The notes beneath the pieces were generated by a model that did no database searches, was not told the DNA's origin, and was given only the letters and a program-made list of their open reading frames with translations. The translations under genes were made by a program, and so were the position numbers. A stretch of DNA of 64,000 bases from Lantana camara (lineage: Eukaryota; Streptophyta; Magnoliopsida; Lamiales; Verbenaceae), in NCBI GenBank assembly GCA_037501455.1, contig CM074862.1, positions 64,077,501 to 64,141,500 of the forward strand. The letters run 5' to 3'. Of the stretch, positions 1 through 10,825 are shown one piece after another. Numbering within the stretch: position 1 is the first letter of the stretch; every line of letters starts with the position of its first letter.

Positions 1-523
1 GCTCTCTTAGAAGTTGACTTGAATTAGAATTCAAAGTCAAAGTTGGAAAATACTTGATGATCAAGTAATAGGAGAGAGGGACCAAAATCCTAGCCCATAA
101 AGGACTAGCAATTTTGGCACCCCCCTCCCTATAAATAGGGGAGCTCGAGCTCCTTATGGAGCTAATAGACAATTCTTGGTTCATGTGTTGAACACCTTCC
201 TTTCTCCAAGATTAAATTAAACCCTAGGTTAAGCCTAAACACTAACTAGAGAACTAGCATCCTTACTAGTTAGATTGTGATCAAGTTGGTGGACTTTCTC
301 TAGAGACTTCAAGTTAGAAGTTTGAAGATTCGAGCTTTACCAAGGAGAGGGGATCAAGCCGCGAGAAGAGCGTTCTTGGGTGGCTTGAAACGCTTCAAGA
401 AAGAACAAAACAAAAGTAAGTTTTCTATCTTTACGAATTTGGTTACATGATTGCGAGTTCAAGGTCCTTTTGTTGGGAAATTTTTTTTAAATTCCGCTGC
501 TTTCTGATTCGTGTTTTCCAACA
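1..523 (+). repeat. Copia-1 5' LTR, right part
   Basis: Matches 8144-8665 almost base for base and ends in CCAACA immediately before the primer binding site. It contains a TATA box (130-137) and the transcribed part of the LTR. The upstream promoter portion, including the CACGTG cluster seen in the other copies, lies outside the window. Confidence 0.95.
130..137 (+). promoter_or_regulatory. Copia-1 LTR TATA box
   Basis: TATAAATA in a C-rich context, followed by a GGAGCTCGAGCTCC palindrome. The same box is at 8273-8280 in the 3' LTR, and related boxes occur at the same place in the other Copia LTRs (10430-10437 mutated, 35906-35913 intact). It is the likely start signal for the genomic transcript. 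Confidence 0.7.
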
Positions 524-525
524 AG

Positions 526-538
526 TGGTATCAGAGCC
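526..538 (+). other. Copia-1 primer binding site (tRNA-iMet)
   Basis: TGGTATCAGAGCC lies two bases after the LTR end and is complementary to the 3' end of initiator methionine tRNA, the usual minus-strand primer of plant LTR retrotransposons. Confidence 0.93.
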
Positions 539-2793
539 ACCTCGTTAATCGTGTTTCTGATTCGTCTCAATTATTCTGAATTTGGTAGAAATTCTTAGGC
601 TTAGATGCGAATTAGGTATTCATGAGTTCTTTTAGAAAGCTTGAAATACGAAACTGTAATTTTTCCTGAATTTCTGAAACTGTTTTCTTAAATTGTGATT
701 TTGAAAACCGTTTTGATTGAAATATGTTTAAATCGAATTTTTAATTTTTGGATTGAACCGGGTTTTCGAGAAACCCAGAAATACGAAACGAACACGAAAA
801 GCAACGAGCCTAGGCGTGCTAGCACGTCGCACGCCCAGGCCCGTCGCTGCCGCCCAGCTCCTCCCGCAACAGCGCGGGAGCCGTCCCGGGCGCGCCTAGT
901 CCGTCCCGCAACCACGCGGGACGCCTGCTCAGCCTGCCTAGTCGAGGCGGGCGCTGCTGCGCGCGCATGATGCACGCCCAGCGTGCGTACGCGAGCGGCA
1001 ACTGCCGCGCGCTGTGAGCGCCGCTGGCGCGCGTCTGCGCGCGCTGCTGCGCGGCGATGCCTCACGCGGCTGGGCATTTTTTTTTGGGCTCGTTTTTCGT
1101 GTTTCGTGTTTTTCGTGTTTTCGGTCCGTAAAATCCCGATTTAATTTTATTTTAATTTTATCTTTTAAAATCAGTTTTGTTAAAATAAAATTATTTTAAA
1201 ATTTTGATTAAATTGGGATTTTTGAGAAATTGAAGCGATTTGGATTTTGGGAAAATTATGAATTTTATTTTCTGAAAATAATGAAAGAATAAAATTATTA
1301 ATTTTGGAAATTAATTGGAATTTTATTGGTTTATTGTTTTTCGGGTTTTATTGAAAAGGCTCTTGAACAAGAATTGCATCTAAGTCGTGTTTTAAGTCAT
1401 TAGGACTTGAAACGAGAATTTTAATTTATTGGCTAAATTTAAATTCTCGCAAAAGCATGTTAGGTGATCATGGGTTTAGATCTATGTATGGTTTTAATTT
1501 ATGCACATGGATGGTTTAAATTGGGGTTGGAGCCCTATAGTTGCGTTTTTCAATTGAGGTTGGAGCCTCACTTATGTGCGTACTGTTATGAGATTTATTA
1601 TGTGGCTTTCCATATTACTGTTTTTGAGGCCGGGGTATGCCCCGTGTAATTGTCTAAGGCCAATATGAAGATTGAGCCTTATTACTTTATGTCTTTTTCC
1701 TTTTATTGTAATTTGAGAGTAGAGATAGGTGGTGAGGTTTTATTTTCATTTTGGAGACAATGCACCCATGGAGTAAGATGGACCACATTCAAGTAACAAG
1801 GAGGCCATAAGTGAAGACCCCTCAAAATGTTAGGGAGGGGAATCTCAATTGTTAAATGTAATAGAGATAGGGCTCGTATTTTGTTACCGCTTTCCCTTAT
1901 GTGATTTAAACTGTTTATGTGGCATGTATGTTAGAACTTGTGATTGTGGAGTGGCTCCCACATATCACGCATAAGATAGGTAGAACCCATGATCATTACA
2001 TGTTAGTATCATGCTAGGACATGTTATCTGTGTATGTGCTTGTTTGAAATGCATTTAAGTGTACTTGCATTAATCAAGACTAATAAAATTGGATAACATA
2101 TATGTTGGTGAGGTCGAACCGGACAACTCTCCGGTTGATTCGAAAATTCCCATTAAATATTAAGCTAATTTCGAACAAATAGGTGTTTAATTCGAGATGC
2201 AAATTTTGAATTAAATTCCTAGCATTCCATCAATAGGTTTTAAGTTTAGTAAGTAAAGCTAGTTATTGTCCGCGAGTCGTGGGATAGCTAGTGGAGCTTA
2301 TTAGTTCTTAGTTACCTAATTGATCATTTTAAATGATCAATATTTCATGGTCAATTTTAGCAAGGGCGATGTCCGCGAGTCGTGGGTCGTTCGAACTAAG
2401 TTTTGGTCATGATCTTATGATTGATGGGTCTAGCTTAACGCCTAAGTAAATATGGATGTCGCACGAGTCGTGGGTCCATATTGAAAGATGGGTGATGCAA
2501 AAACAATTACTAAGAGTTCTAAAGGTGTTAGAATTGGTAAGTTGTACCTACCTAGGGTTCTTACTTAGAATGTCCGCGAGTCGTGGGTTCGAGGTAAAAT
2601 GCCTAGGATCTTAGTACCCATTGGGAAACGTGTTCCTCTTAGATCTTTGGGAATTCTAGATCTTTGAAAAACAGTGGGAGCTACAATAGATTAAAGACCT
2701 TATCTTTTGTATATCGTTATTATTCAGCATGTTCACTTGTTCTCTGTTTCACCATTTAGGTCGTAGATTCTGTGATTCTCTACGTGTTTTGAA
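539..2793 (+). other. Copia-1 untranslated leader, 2.3 kb
   Basis: No long open frame is credible here. The leader has an AT-rich start, a GC-rich island (about 800-1075) dense in CGCG and inverted GC blocks, and four irregularly spaced copies of a GTCCGCGAGTCGTGGG-like 16-mer at 2268-2283, 2371-2386, 2458-2474 and 2572-2587. The same arrangement recurs in Copia-2 (10826-12895), so it is a family feature and not random sequence. Packaging or translation-control roles are conceivable but unproven. Confidence 0.75.
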
Positions 2794-5700
2794 ATGGCAA
2801 CCAAAAACCCTCTTGTATCGATCCTCGAGTCAAACAAGTTGACTGGTCCCAACTATTCTGATTGGCTGAGGAATCTAAAAATCATTTTAGATTCTGAGAA
2901 GAGAACTTATGTTCTCTTCGAAGGGGAGCCTAGTCCCGAAGGGGAGGCTCCCACTCGGGCCGAGCGGGACGCGATTCTGAAGTGGAAGGATGATAATCTC
3001 ATCCAAGCCCATTGCCTTATGTTGGCTAACATGTCTCCGGACTTGCAAAGGCAACATGAGGCCATGGAATTTGCTTGGGAGATTTACGACCGCTTAGAGC
3101 AACTTTACCGCCCTCATGAACGTGTTACAAGGTATAACACTTCAAAGGAATTGTTCCACTTGAGAATGAGGGAAGGTTCAAGTGTCCATGAATATGGACT
3201 CAAGTTTCTTGCCCTTACTGAGAAACTTGCTTCCATGGACATGCCACTGAAAGATGAGCTTTCAGTGGATTTGTTGCTAGCTTCGCTCCCACCATCATTC
3301 AACCCATTTATCCTTAACTTCAACATGAATCATGCTGGTGCTACTGTAGCTGAGCTGATTAGTCAGCTTGTGACTGCTGGAAGCACGATCAAGAAGGACA
3401 ATAAGGTTTTGATGGTGAATGCTCCATCTTCCTCTTCTGGGCCTTCTAAAGGTAAGGGCAAGAAAGCTCAAAAGAAGAAGAAGAAACCCCTTAGGCCCGC
3501 TGGTGGCATTTCAAAGGGGAAGGCCCAAAAGAAGAAGCGTGATCAGAAAGAGGATGTTTGCTTCCATTGTGGCAAAGCGGGACATTGGAGGAGAAACTGC
3601 CCAGAGTACAAGGCTACTCTAAAGAAAGGTATCTTTCTCGTTGAAGTAAATCTTTCTATTAATTCTAGTTCTTGGGTACTTGATACCGGTTGTGGAACTC
3701 ATATCTGTAATGATGTACAGATGCTAAGTGAGGTCCAACAACTCAAAGAAGGAGAATGTGTCTTGAAGATCGGCGATGGCTCAAACGTTGAAGCTCGAGC
3801 TTTAGGCACAATTAGATTAGATTTAGGTAGTTTTGAGTTAGTATTGAACAAAGTCCTTTATGTACCGAGCATTATTCGTAATATAATTTCAGTTCCAATA
3901 TTAGATTGTGAAGGTTATGAAACTTATATTAAGAATGGTAAATATTTTATCAAACGGAACAACTCTTCCGTTCACATCGGTACTCAAAGTAATGGACTTT
4001 ACCTAACTCAAAATATCAATATTATGAATATACAACGAGAAACAAAGCGTAAGAGAGATGACAAAGTTTCAGCTCCCTTATGGCACGCTAGATTAGGACA
4101 CATTTCCAAGAACAGAATTAGCAAGATAAACACTTTAGGATCATTCTCTGAAAATGATCTCAAAGAGTTGACCTCTTGCGAATCCTGTCTCAAAGGAAAG
4201 ATGTCCAAAGTTCCTTTTAAAGGAATTGTGGAACGTGCCACTGAGGTTTTGGATTTGATCCATACTGATGTTTGTGGACCGCTTAGTGTAAGCACTAGAA
4301 ACAATCATCAGTACTTCATAACCTTTACTGATGACTTTAGTCGGTATGGTTATGTATACTTAATGAAGTATAAATCTGAAGCTTTTGAGAAATTCTTAGA
4401 ATTTCAAAAAGAGGTTGAGAACCAAACTGGTCACAAGATCAAAGCACTTCGATCTGATCGAGGAGGCGAGTATCTTAGTGAAGAATTCCTTAATCATCTC
4501 AAAGATAATGGGATTATCTCTCAGTGGACTCCTCCGGGAACTCCTCAGCTTAATGGAGTTTCTGAGAGAAGGAATCGAACCCTACTTGATATGGTTCGTT
4601 CCATGATGAGTTTCACTGACTTACCACCTTCTTTCTGGGGTTATGCCCTAGAAAGTGCAACAAAGATTCTGAATCTAGTTCCCTCTAAGTCAGTCCCCAA
4701 GACGCCCTATGAAATGTGGCATGGTAAAATCCCTAGTTATTCTTACTTAAGAATTTGGGGTTGTCCTGCTTCCGTGAAGAGGACAGTGGGAGATAAGTTA
4801 GAATCTTGTTCTAACTTATGCTACATTGTAGGTTATCCTAAGGAATCCATAGGATACTATTTCTATGATCAATCTGAGCAAAAGGTGTTTGTTTCCAGAA
4901 ATGCCACTTTTCTTGAGGAACCGTTCCTTAAAGAAAAGAAAGGCAAGATCATAGAATTAGAAGAAGTACAAAGTGACCCCACACCACCCACTGAAGAAAC
5001 GTCCCACTCTGATCAACCACAACCAATCACGAATTTCGATACACATGAAAATCCTCCTCTAAGGCGTTCTGAACGCACTCCTAGACAGCTGGAGAGATGG
5101 TATGGATTCTTCCATGAAATCTCTCAAAAGGATAATGATCCTTTAACATATGAGGAGGCACTTTCAGATTCTGACTCTGAACAGTGGATAGAAGCCATGA
5201 AATCCGAAATGGATTCCTTGAACTCCAACCAAGTTTGGACCTTGGTAGATTTGCCTGATGGGGTCAAATCCATAGGTTGCAAATGGATCTTTAAGAGAAA
5301 GCTTGGAGTTGATGGAAGCATTGCAGCCTACAAGGCAAGACTGGTTGCAAAAGGATTCACTCAAAGACCCGGCGTAGACTTTGACGAAACCTTTTCACCA
5401 GTTGCAATGCAAAAGTCCATTCGAATCATGCTTGCCATTGCTGCATATTATGACTATGAGATATGGCAAATGGATGTGAAAACTGCATTTCTCAATGGTG
5501 ACATTGATAAAGACATTTATATGGAGCAACCCATAGGTTTCACATTCAGTGGGAGTGAGCAAAAGGTTTGCAAACTCCAAAGATCAATCTATAGATTGAA
5601 ACAGGCTTCTAGGAATTGGAACATTCGATTTGATGAATCGGTCAAAGCGTTTGGCTTCATCCAAATTACGAATGAATCATGTGTGTATAGAAAGGAATTG

Positions 5701-6717
5701 GAGACCTCAGTGCAATTCTTAGTACTTTATGTTGATGACATCCTTCTTACTGGGAATTCGAAGGATGACATGAAAGTAACTAAGTTATGGTTATCGAACC
5801 AATTCGAGATGAAAGATCTTGGTGATGCGTCCTATATCCTTGGAATTAAAATCTATAGAGATAGATCTAGAAGGTTAATAGGACTATCACAATCGATGTA
5901 CATTGACAAAGTATTGAAGAGATTCAATATGGAGTCAGCAAAGGTTAAGAACCTTCCTATGAGTGTAGGAACATGTCTTTCAAAGAAGATGTGTCCTAAG
6001 ACTAACCTTGAGAAGGAGAGAATGACTCATACACCTTATGCGTCAGCAATAGGTAGCATAATGTATGCAATGTTATGTACTCGACCGGATGTGGCTTATG
6101 CACTTAGTGTAACGAGTCGTTTCCAATCTGACCCTGGAGATGGTCACTGGGCTGCCGTGAAGAATATTCTTAAGTACTTGAAAAGTACTAAAGATTTATT
6201 CTTAGTTTACGGAGGTCAGAAAGATCTTACTGTCGAAGGATACTGCGATGCAAGCTTTGCATCTGACTTAGATGATTTTAAGTCAATGTCAGGATACATT
6301 TTTTGCCTAAACGGCGGAGCAGTGAGTTGGAAGAGTTCCAAGCAAACTACCACTGCAGATTCGACCACTGAGGCCGAATACTTAGCTGCAAACGATGCAG
6401 CTAAGGAAGGTGTTTGGATTAGAAACTTCATTCAAGAATTGAATGTTGTTCCTAGCATGAAAGACCCCATTACTGTGTTTTGTGACAACACTGGGGCGGT
6501 TGCTCAAGCAAGAGAACCAAGATCTCACCAACGGACCAAGCACATTATGAGGAAGTATCACCTAATCCGTGATATTATCAAAACAGGAGATGTGCTAATT
6601 GAGAGGGTCACATCAGCAGAGAACGTGGCAGATCCACTTACTAAACCCCTTCGTCGAGAAGCTTTCCAAGGTCATCTTAAGAAGATGGGACTTAGAGTAG
6701 CTTTAGAATGGCTTTGA
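2794..6717 (+). CDS. Copia-1 Gag-Pol polyprotein, 1307 aa, uninterrupted
   Basis: Encodes the self-processing capsid and enzyme polyprotein of a Ty1/copia retrotransposon. Domains in order: UBN2-like Gag (about 1-205), a Lys-rich linker, zinc knuckle (C256, C259, H264, C269), aspartic protease D-T-G at 297-299, integrase zinc-binding H431/H436/C462/C465, integrase catalytic D492, D555 and E591 with DD35E spacing, reverse transcriptase with D894 and YVDD at 979-982, then RNase H with D1152, E1193 and D1231. The start is the first ATG after the leader and matches the start in Copia-2. Every catalytic residue I could place is present, so the product may be functional. One oddity is Arg934 where Copia-2 has Gly, beside the conserved L-K-Q-A-S-R stretch, which could weaken the polymerase. 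No frameshift or stop is seen. Confidence 0.95.
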   Translation: MATKNPLVSILESNKLTGPNYSDWLRNLKIILDSEKRTYVLFEGEPSPEGEAPTRAERDAILKWKDDNLIQAHCLMLANMSPDLQRQHEAMEFAWEIYDRLEQLYRPHERVTRYNTSKELFHLRMREGSSVHEYGLKFLALTEKLASMDMPLKDELSVDLLLASLPPSFNPFILNFNMNHAGATVAELISQLVTAGSTIKKDNKVLMVNAPSSSSGPSKGKGKKAQKKKKKPLRPAGGISKGKAQKKKRDQKEDVCFHCGKAGHWRRNCPEYKATLKKGIFLVEVNLSINSSSWVLDTGCGTHICNDVQMLSEVQQLKEGECVLKIGDGSNVEARALGTIRLDLGSFELVLNKVLYVPSIIRNIISVPILDCEGYETYIKNGKYFIKRNNSSVHIGTQSNGLYLTQNINIMNIQRETKRKRDDKVSAPLWHARLGHISKNRISKINTLGSFSENDLKELTSCESCLKGKMSKVPFKGIVERATEVLDLIHTDVCGPLSVSTRNNHQYFITFTDDFSRYGYVYLMKYKSEAFEKFLEFQKEVENQTGHKIKALRSDRGGEYLSEEFLNHLKDNGIISQWTPPGTPQLNGVSERRNRTLLDMVRSMMSFTDLPPSFWGYALESATKILNLVPSKSVPKTPYEMWHGKIPSYSYLRIWGCPASVKRTVGDKLESCSNLCYIVGYPKESIGYYFYDQSEQKVFVSRNATFLEEPFLKEKKGKIIELEEVQSDPTPPTEETSHSDQPQPITNFDTHENPPLRRSERTPRQLERWYGFFHEISQKDNDPLTYEEALSDSDSEQWIEAMKSEMDSLNSNQVWTLVDLPDGVKSIGCKWIFKRKLGVDGSIAAYKARLVAKGFTQRPGVDFDETFSPVAMQKSIRIMLAIAAYYDYEIWQMDVKTAFLNGDIDKDIYMEQPIGFTFSGSEQKVCKLQRSIYRLKQASRNWNIRFDESVKAFGFIQITNESCVYRKELETSVQFLVLYVDDILLTGNSKDDMKVTKLWLSNQFEMKDLGDASYILGIKIYRDRSRRLIGLSQSMYIDKVLKRFNMESAKVKNLPMSVGTCLSKKMCPKTNLEKERMTHTPYASAIGSIMYAMLCTRPDVAYALSVTSRFQSDPGDGHWAAVKNILKYLKSTKDLFLVYGGQKDLTVEGYCDASFASDLDDFKSMSGYIFCLNGGAVSWKSSKQTTTADSTTEAEYLAANDAAKEGVWIRNFIQELNVVPSMKDPITVFCDNTGAVAQAREPRSHQRTKHIMRKYHLIRDIIKTGDVLIERVTSAENVADPLTKPLRREAFQGHLKKMGLRVALEWL

Positions 6718-6720
6718 CGG

Positions 6721-6733
6721 GCAAGTGGGAGAT
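6721..6733 (+). other. Copia-1 polypurine tract
   Basis: Purine-rich GCAAGTGGGAGAT directly abuts the TG of the 3' LTR, the expected position of the plus-strand primer. The same tract precedes the Copia-2 3' LTR at 34303-34315. Confidence 0.8.
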
Positions 6734-8665
6734 TGTTAGGAATAGCGCCCTAAAAGCCGATTGTATATCCGCTTTGTGCTTTTCCTTATTGTAATCACAG
6801 ACAATCTTTGAATGAAATAACGAATTGAGGCAACACTTCTTTATATGCTCTTGTTTGGTATGCGTTTACTTTAGCTGTGCATGTATGAGAACTCCCCTAA
6901 TCCTGATGACTTTAGGACTCTACCATTTAGGTGAAATGGTTCATGAAACGAGCCCTATATCACATAAGTCATGATTAGTAAAATACTCCAAGCCGATGAG
7001 TCCTACAGACAGTGGGAGTGTCAACCTGACTCCTCTAAGGCTTGCTTGTGGGATCACGCCCTTAAGAAGGACCACCTTGTTTCATGGAGGTGGAAAGTGT
7101 ATAGTTGATACGTGCGTGATACATGAGGGTGCTTGCTTTAATAAGTAAGTTCACTGAGGTGCCCCGTGTGAGAACATTCCTAAATGGGAAAGGAAGTTTC
7201 TATTTCAGGAAAGGGAAACTTCCAGATTAGGAAATATCTCACGAGTCATTGATGTGATTAATTGATCCTTAGACTTGAGGTTCCATGTTACTTTATGAGT
7301 TAACTCTGTAGTCATTGGTATAAGCTTTAAAGGCTGTCGCCTTAGACAACTGATTCAAGGCTCATGCTGGGGCTGCACAAGTGATTCATGAAAGTGAATG
7401 AGAATCAAGAAAGGACCTACACTTGCATATGCAAGGTGATCTATTATTGTGTAAGTCATTCATATGCCATATGGAGTCCTTGGCCAAGGCAGTAGATCAA
7501 GACATCAAGAAAAGGGTTTCTTGGATTGAGATCAAATGGATATGAAATGCACTTAGCTTTAAGACCGGATTATTAGGGTTCTGATTATTCCCTTGCCCTA
7601 GATCTTGGTTGAGAGATAGTAAGTAGGAGGATTGTATCTCACATGAATCAATGACTTAAAGGTTCTGTCGAATCCGAACATTCCAATTCAGCTAGGGGTT
7701 AAACACCTGTTGCTAGACTATGGTCGTTTAATCTGTGGACTGATTAATTAATTAGTGAATTAATTAATCAGGGTCACTGCTAATTGAATTGAGAACCTAG
7801 AGGGTCACACACAACAACTTGGTTACATGAGTTGAGGCTTTAAAATGATTAAACGAGTTAATCGGGCCAAGAGGGTTCCACACGTGTGAAGTCACACGTG
7901 TGGCTCACGTGAGTGACACGTGTCACACACGTGTGTATATATATATATTATATATATATTAAATAATTAATTAGTTAATTATTTAATAGACTTTGGTTTA
8001 ATTTTGAATTAAAAAGAAAGTCTAATTTTGGAGAAAATAATCTAGTTAATTAATTACGAATTAATTAATTAGATAAAAAATAAGTTATTTATTTTATAAT
8101 AAATAAGGTATAAAATTATCCAAAAATAGTTTGGATATTTTTAGCTCTCTTAGAAGTTGACTTGAATTAGAATTCAAAGTCAAAGTTGGAAAATACTTGA
8201 TGATCAAGTAATAGGAGAGAGGGACCAAAATCCTAGCCCATAAAGGACTAGGAATTTCGGCACCCCCCTCCCTATAAATAAGGGAGCTCGAGCTCCTTAT
8301 GGAGCTAATAGACAATTCTTGGTTCATGTGTTGAACACCTTCCTTTCTCCAAGATTAAATTAAACCCTAGGTTAAGCCTAAACTCTAACTAGAGAACTAG
8401 CATCCTTACTAGTTAGATTGTGATCAAGTTCGTGGACTTTCTCTAGAGACTTCAAGTTAGAAGTTTGAAGATTCGAGCTTTACCAAGGAGAGGGGATCAA
8501 GCCGCGAGAAGAGCGTTCTTGGGTGGCTTGAAACGCTTCAAGAAAGAACAAAAGAAAAGTAAGTTTTCTATCTTTACGAATTTGGTTACACGATTGCGAG
8601 TTCAAGGTCCTTTTGTTGGGAAAATTTTTTAAATTCCGCTGCTTTCTGATTCGTGTTTTCCAACA
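6734..8665 (+). repeat. Copia-1 3' LTR, complete (1932 bp)
   Basis: Begins TGTTAGGAATAG and ends TTTCCAACA. It contains a cluster of five CACGTG palindromes (7879-7936), a short AT-repeat, a TATA box (8273-8280) and a region identical in layout to 1-523. Confidence 0.95.
7879..7936. promoter_or_regulatory. CACGTG (G-box) cluster in Copia LTR
   Basis: Five CACGTG cores, most within longer palindromes such as CACACGTGTG and GACACGTGTC, lie in under 60 bp about 340 bp upstream of the TATA box. Equivalent clusters are at 10010-10074, 35461-35532 (six cores) and 46168-46241 in other Copia LTRs. CACGTG is the established binding core for plant bHLH and bZIP factors. That it drives this element is inference. 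Confidence 0.7.
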
Positions 8666-8856
8666 GGGTCTACTCCAAACTTGATCTCCGATAAAGGTAT
8701 TATCAGCTGCGAATCTAAGAAGAGGATATTCCGAAGATTAGATTTAACACTCGGTATAGGCATTTCGAGTTTGTGGTGATGCCGTTTGGGTTAACAAATG
8801 CCCCTGTAGGTTTTATGGATATGATGCACAGGATTTTTCGTCCGTACATTGATAAG
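8666..8856 (+). pseudogene. Gypsy-B relic: reverse transcriptase fragment, part 1
   Basis: Translates with stops into a Ty3/gypsy reverse transcriptase stretch, including a K-L-D-L block, a T-R-Y-R-H-F-E-F block, M-P-F-G-L-T-N-A-P and M-M-H-R-I-F-R-P-Y. At least two in-frame stops are present. It is host sequence between Copia-1 and Copia-2, and the reading continues exactly at 36307 once Copia-2 and one ATAAG copy are removed. The rest of the parent element is beyond the left edge or deleted. Confidence 0.88.
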
Positions 8857-10825
8857 TGTTAGGAATAGTGCCCTAAAAGCCGATTGTATATCCGCTTTGT
8901 GCTTTTCCTTATTGTAATCACAGACAATCTTTGAATAAAATAACGAATTGAGGCAACTCTTCTTTATATGCTCTTGTTTTGTATGCGTTTACTTTAGCTC
9001 TGCATGTATGAGAACTCCCCTAATCCTGATGACTTTAGGACTCTACCATTTAGGTGAAATGGTTCATGAAATGAGCCCTATATCACATAAGTCATGATTA
9101 GTAAAATGCTCCAAGCCGATGAGTCCTACAAACAGTGGGAGTGTTAACCTGACTCCTCTAAGGCTTGCTTGTGGGATCACGCCCTTAAGAAGGACCACCT
9201 TGTTTCATGGAAGTGGAAAGTGTATAGTTGATACGTGCGTGATACATGAGGGTGCTTACTTTAATAAGTAAGTTCACTGAGCTGCCCCGTGTAAGAACAT
9301 TCCTAAATGGGAAAGGAAGTTTCTATTTCAGGAAATGGAAACTTCCAGATTAGGAAATATCTCGCGAGTCATTGATGTGATTAATTGATCCTTAGACTTG
9401 AGGTTCCTTGTCACTTTATGAGTTAACTCTGTAGTCTTAGGTATAAGCTTTAAAGGGTGTCGCCTTAGACAACTGATTCAAGGCTTATGCTGGGGCTGCA
9501 CAAGTGACTCATGAAAGTGAATGAGAATCAAGATAGGACCTACACTTGCATTTGCAAGGTGATCTCTTATTGTGTAAGTCATTCATATGCCATATGGAGT
9601 CCTTGGCCAAGGCAGTAGATCAAGACATCAAGAAAAGGGTTTCTTGGATTGAGATCAAATGGATATGAAATGCACTTAGCTTTAAGACCGGATTATTAGG
9701 GTTCTGATTATTCCCTTGCCCTAGATCTTGGTTGAGAGATAGTAAGTAGGAGGATTGTATCTCGCATGAATCAATGACTTAAAGGTTCTGTCGAATCCGA
9801 ACATTCCAATTCAGCTAGGGGTTAAACACCTGTTGCTAGACTATGGTCGTTTAATCTGTGGACTGATTAATTAATTAGTGAATTAATTAATTGGGGTCAC
9901 TGCTAATTGAATTGAGAACCTAGAGGGTCACACACAACAACTTGGTTACATGAGTTGAGGCTTGAAAATGATTAAATGAGTTAATCGGGCCAAGAGGGTT
10001 CCACACGTGTGAAATCACATGTGTGGCTCACGTGAGTGACACGTGTCACTGTGACACGTGTCACACACGTGTGAATATATATATATTATATATATATATA
10101 TATATATATGTATTAAATAATTAAAGGTGTTAATTATTTAATAGACTTTGGTTTAATTTTGAATTAAAAAGAAAGTCTTATTTTGGAGAAAATAATCTAG
10201 TTAATTAATTGCGAATTAATTAATTAGATAAAAATAAGTTATTTATTTTATAATAAATAAAGTATAAAATTATCCAAAAATAGTTTGGATATTTTTAGCT
10301 CTCTTAAAAGTTGACTTGAATTAGAATTCAAAGTCAAAGTTGGAAATTACTTGAAGATCAAGTAATAGGAGAGAGGAACCAAAACCCTTGCCTATGAGGA
10401 CAAGGATTTCGGCCGCCCCTCCCCTTTCCTACATATAGGGGAGCTCATGCTCCCCTTTAGAGCGAATTGGCAATTCTTTTGGTTCATGTGTTGAACACCT
10501 TCCTTTCTCCAAGATTAAATTAAACCCTAGGTTAAGCCTAAACACTAACTAGAGAACTAGCATCCTTACTAGTTAGATTGTGATCAAGTTGGTGGACTTT
10601 CTCTAGAGACTTCAAGTTAGAAGTTTGAAGATTCGAGCTTTACCAAGGAGAGGGGATCAAGCTGCGAGAATAGCGTTCTTGGGTGGCTTGAAACGCTTCA
10701 AGAAAGAACAAAAGAAAAGTAAGTTTTCTATCTTTACGAAGTTGGTTACACGATTGCGAGTTCAAGATCCTTTTGTTGGGAAAAATTTTTAAATTCCGCT
10801 GCTTTCTGATTCGTGTTTTTCAACA
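8857..10825 (+). repeat. Copia-2 5' LTR (1969 bp)
   Basis: TGTTAGG...CAACA, followed by the primer binding site at 10828-10840. Compared with the 3' LTR it has a shorter TA microsatellite (from about 10074), one CACGTG core changed to CATGTG near 10018, and a TATA-box change (TACATATA at 10430-10437 against TATATATA in the 3' LTR). Confidence 0.95.

Larger units (their letters stand above)
1..8665 (+). mobile_element. Copia-1, LTR retrotransposon (left end outside window)
   Basis: A Ty1/copia element lacking only the first part of its 5' LTR. Order seen: partial 5' LTR, tRNA-Met primer binding site, long leader, one Gag-Pol frame in copia order (integrase before reverse transcriptase), purine-rich tract, complete 3' LTR with TG...CA ends. 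Over the shared 522 bp the two LTRs differ at about eight positions by eye, so the insertion is fairly young. It sits in an older gypsy reverse transcriptase relic whose sequence resumes at 8666. The expected target duplication (GGGTC at 8666-8670) cannot be checked because the left flank is missing. Lineage is uncertain; the protease motif D-T-G-C-G-x-H and long LTRs recall Angela/Tork-type copia elements. Confidence 0.95.

Noticed and set aside
688..1077. Arg/Ala-rich frames in the Copia leader
   Set aside because: They arise from the GC-rich island, overlap on both strands, and are not conserved in Copia-2.
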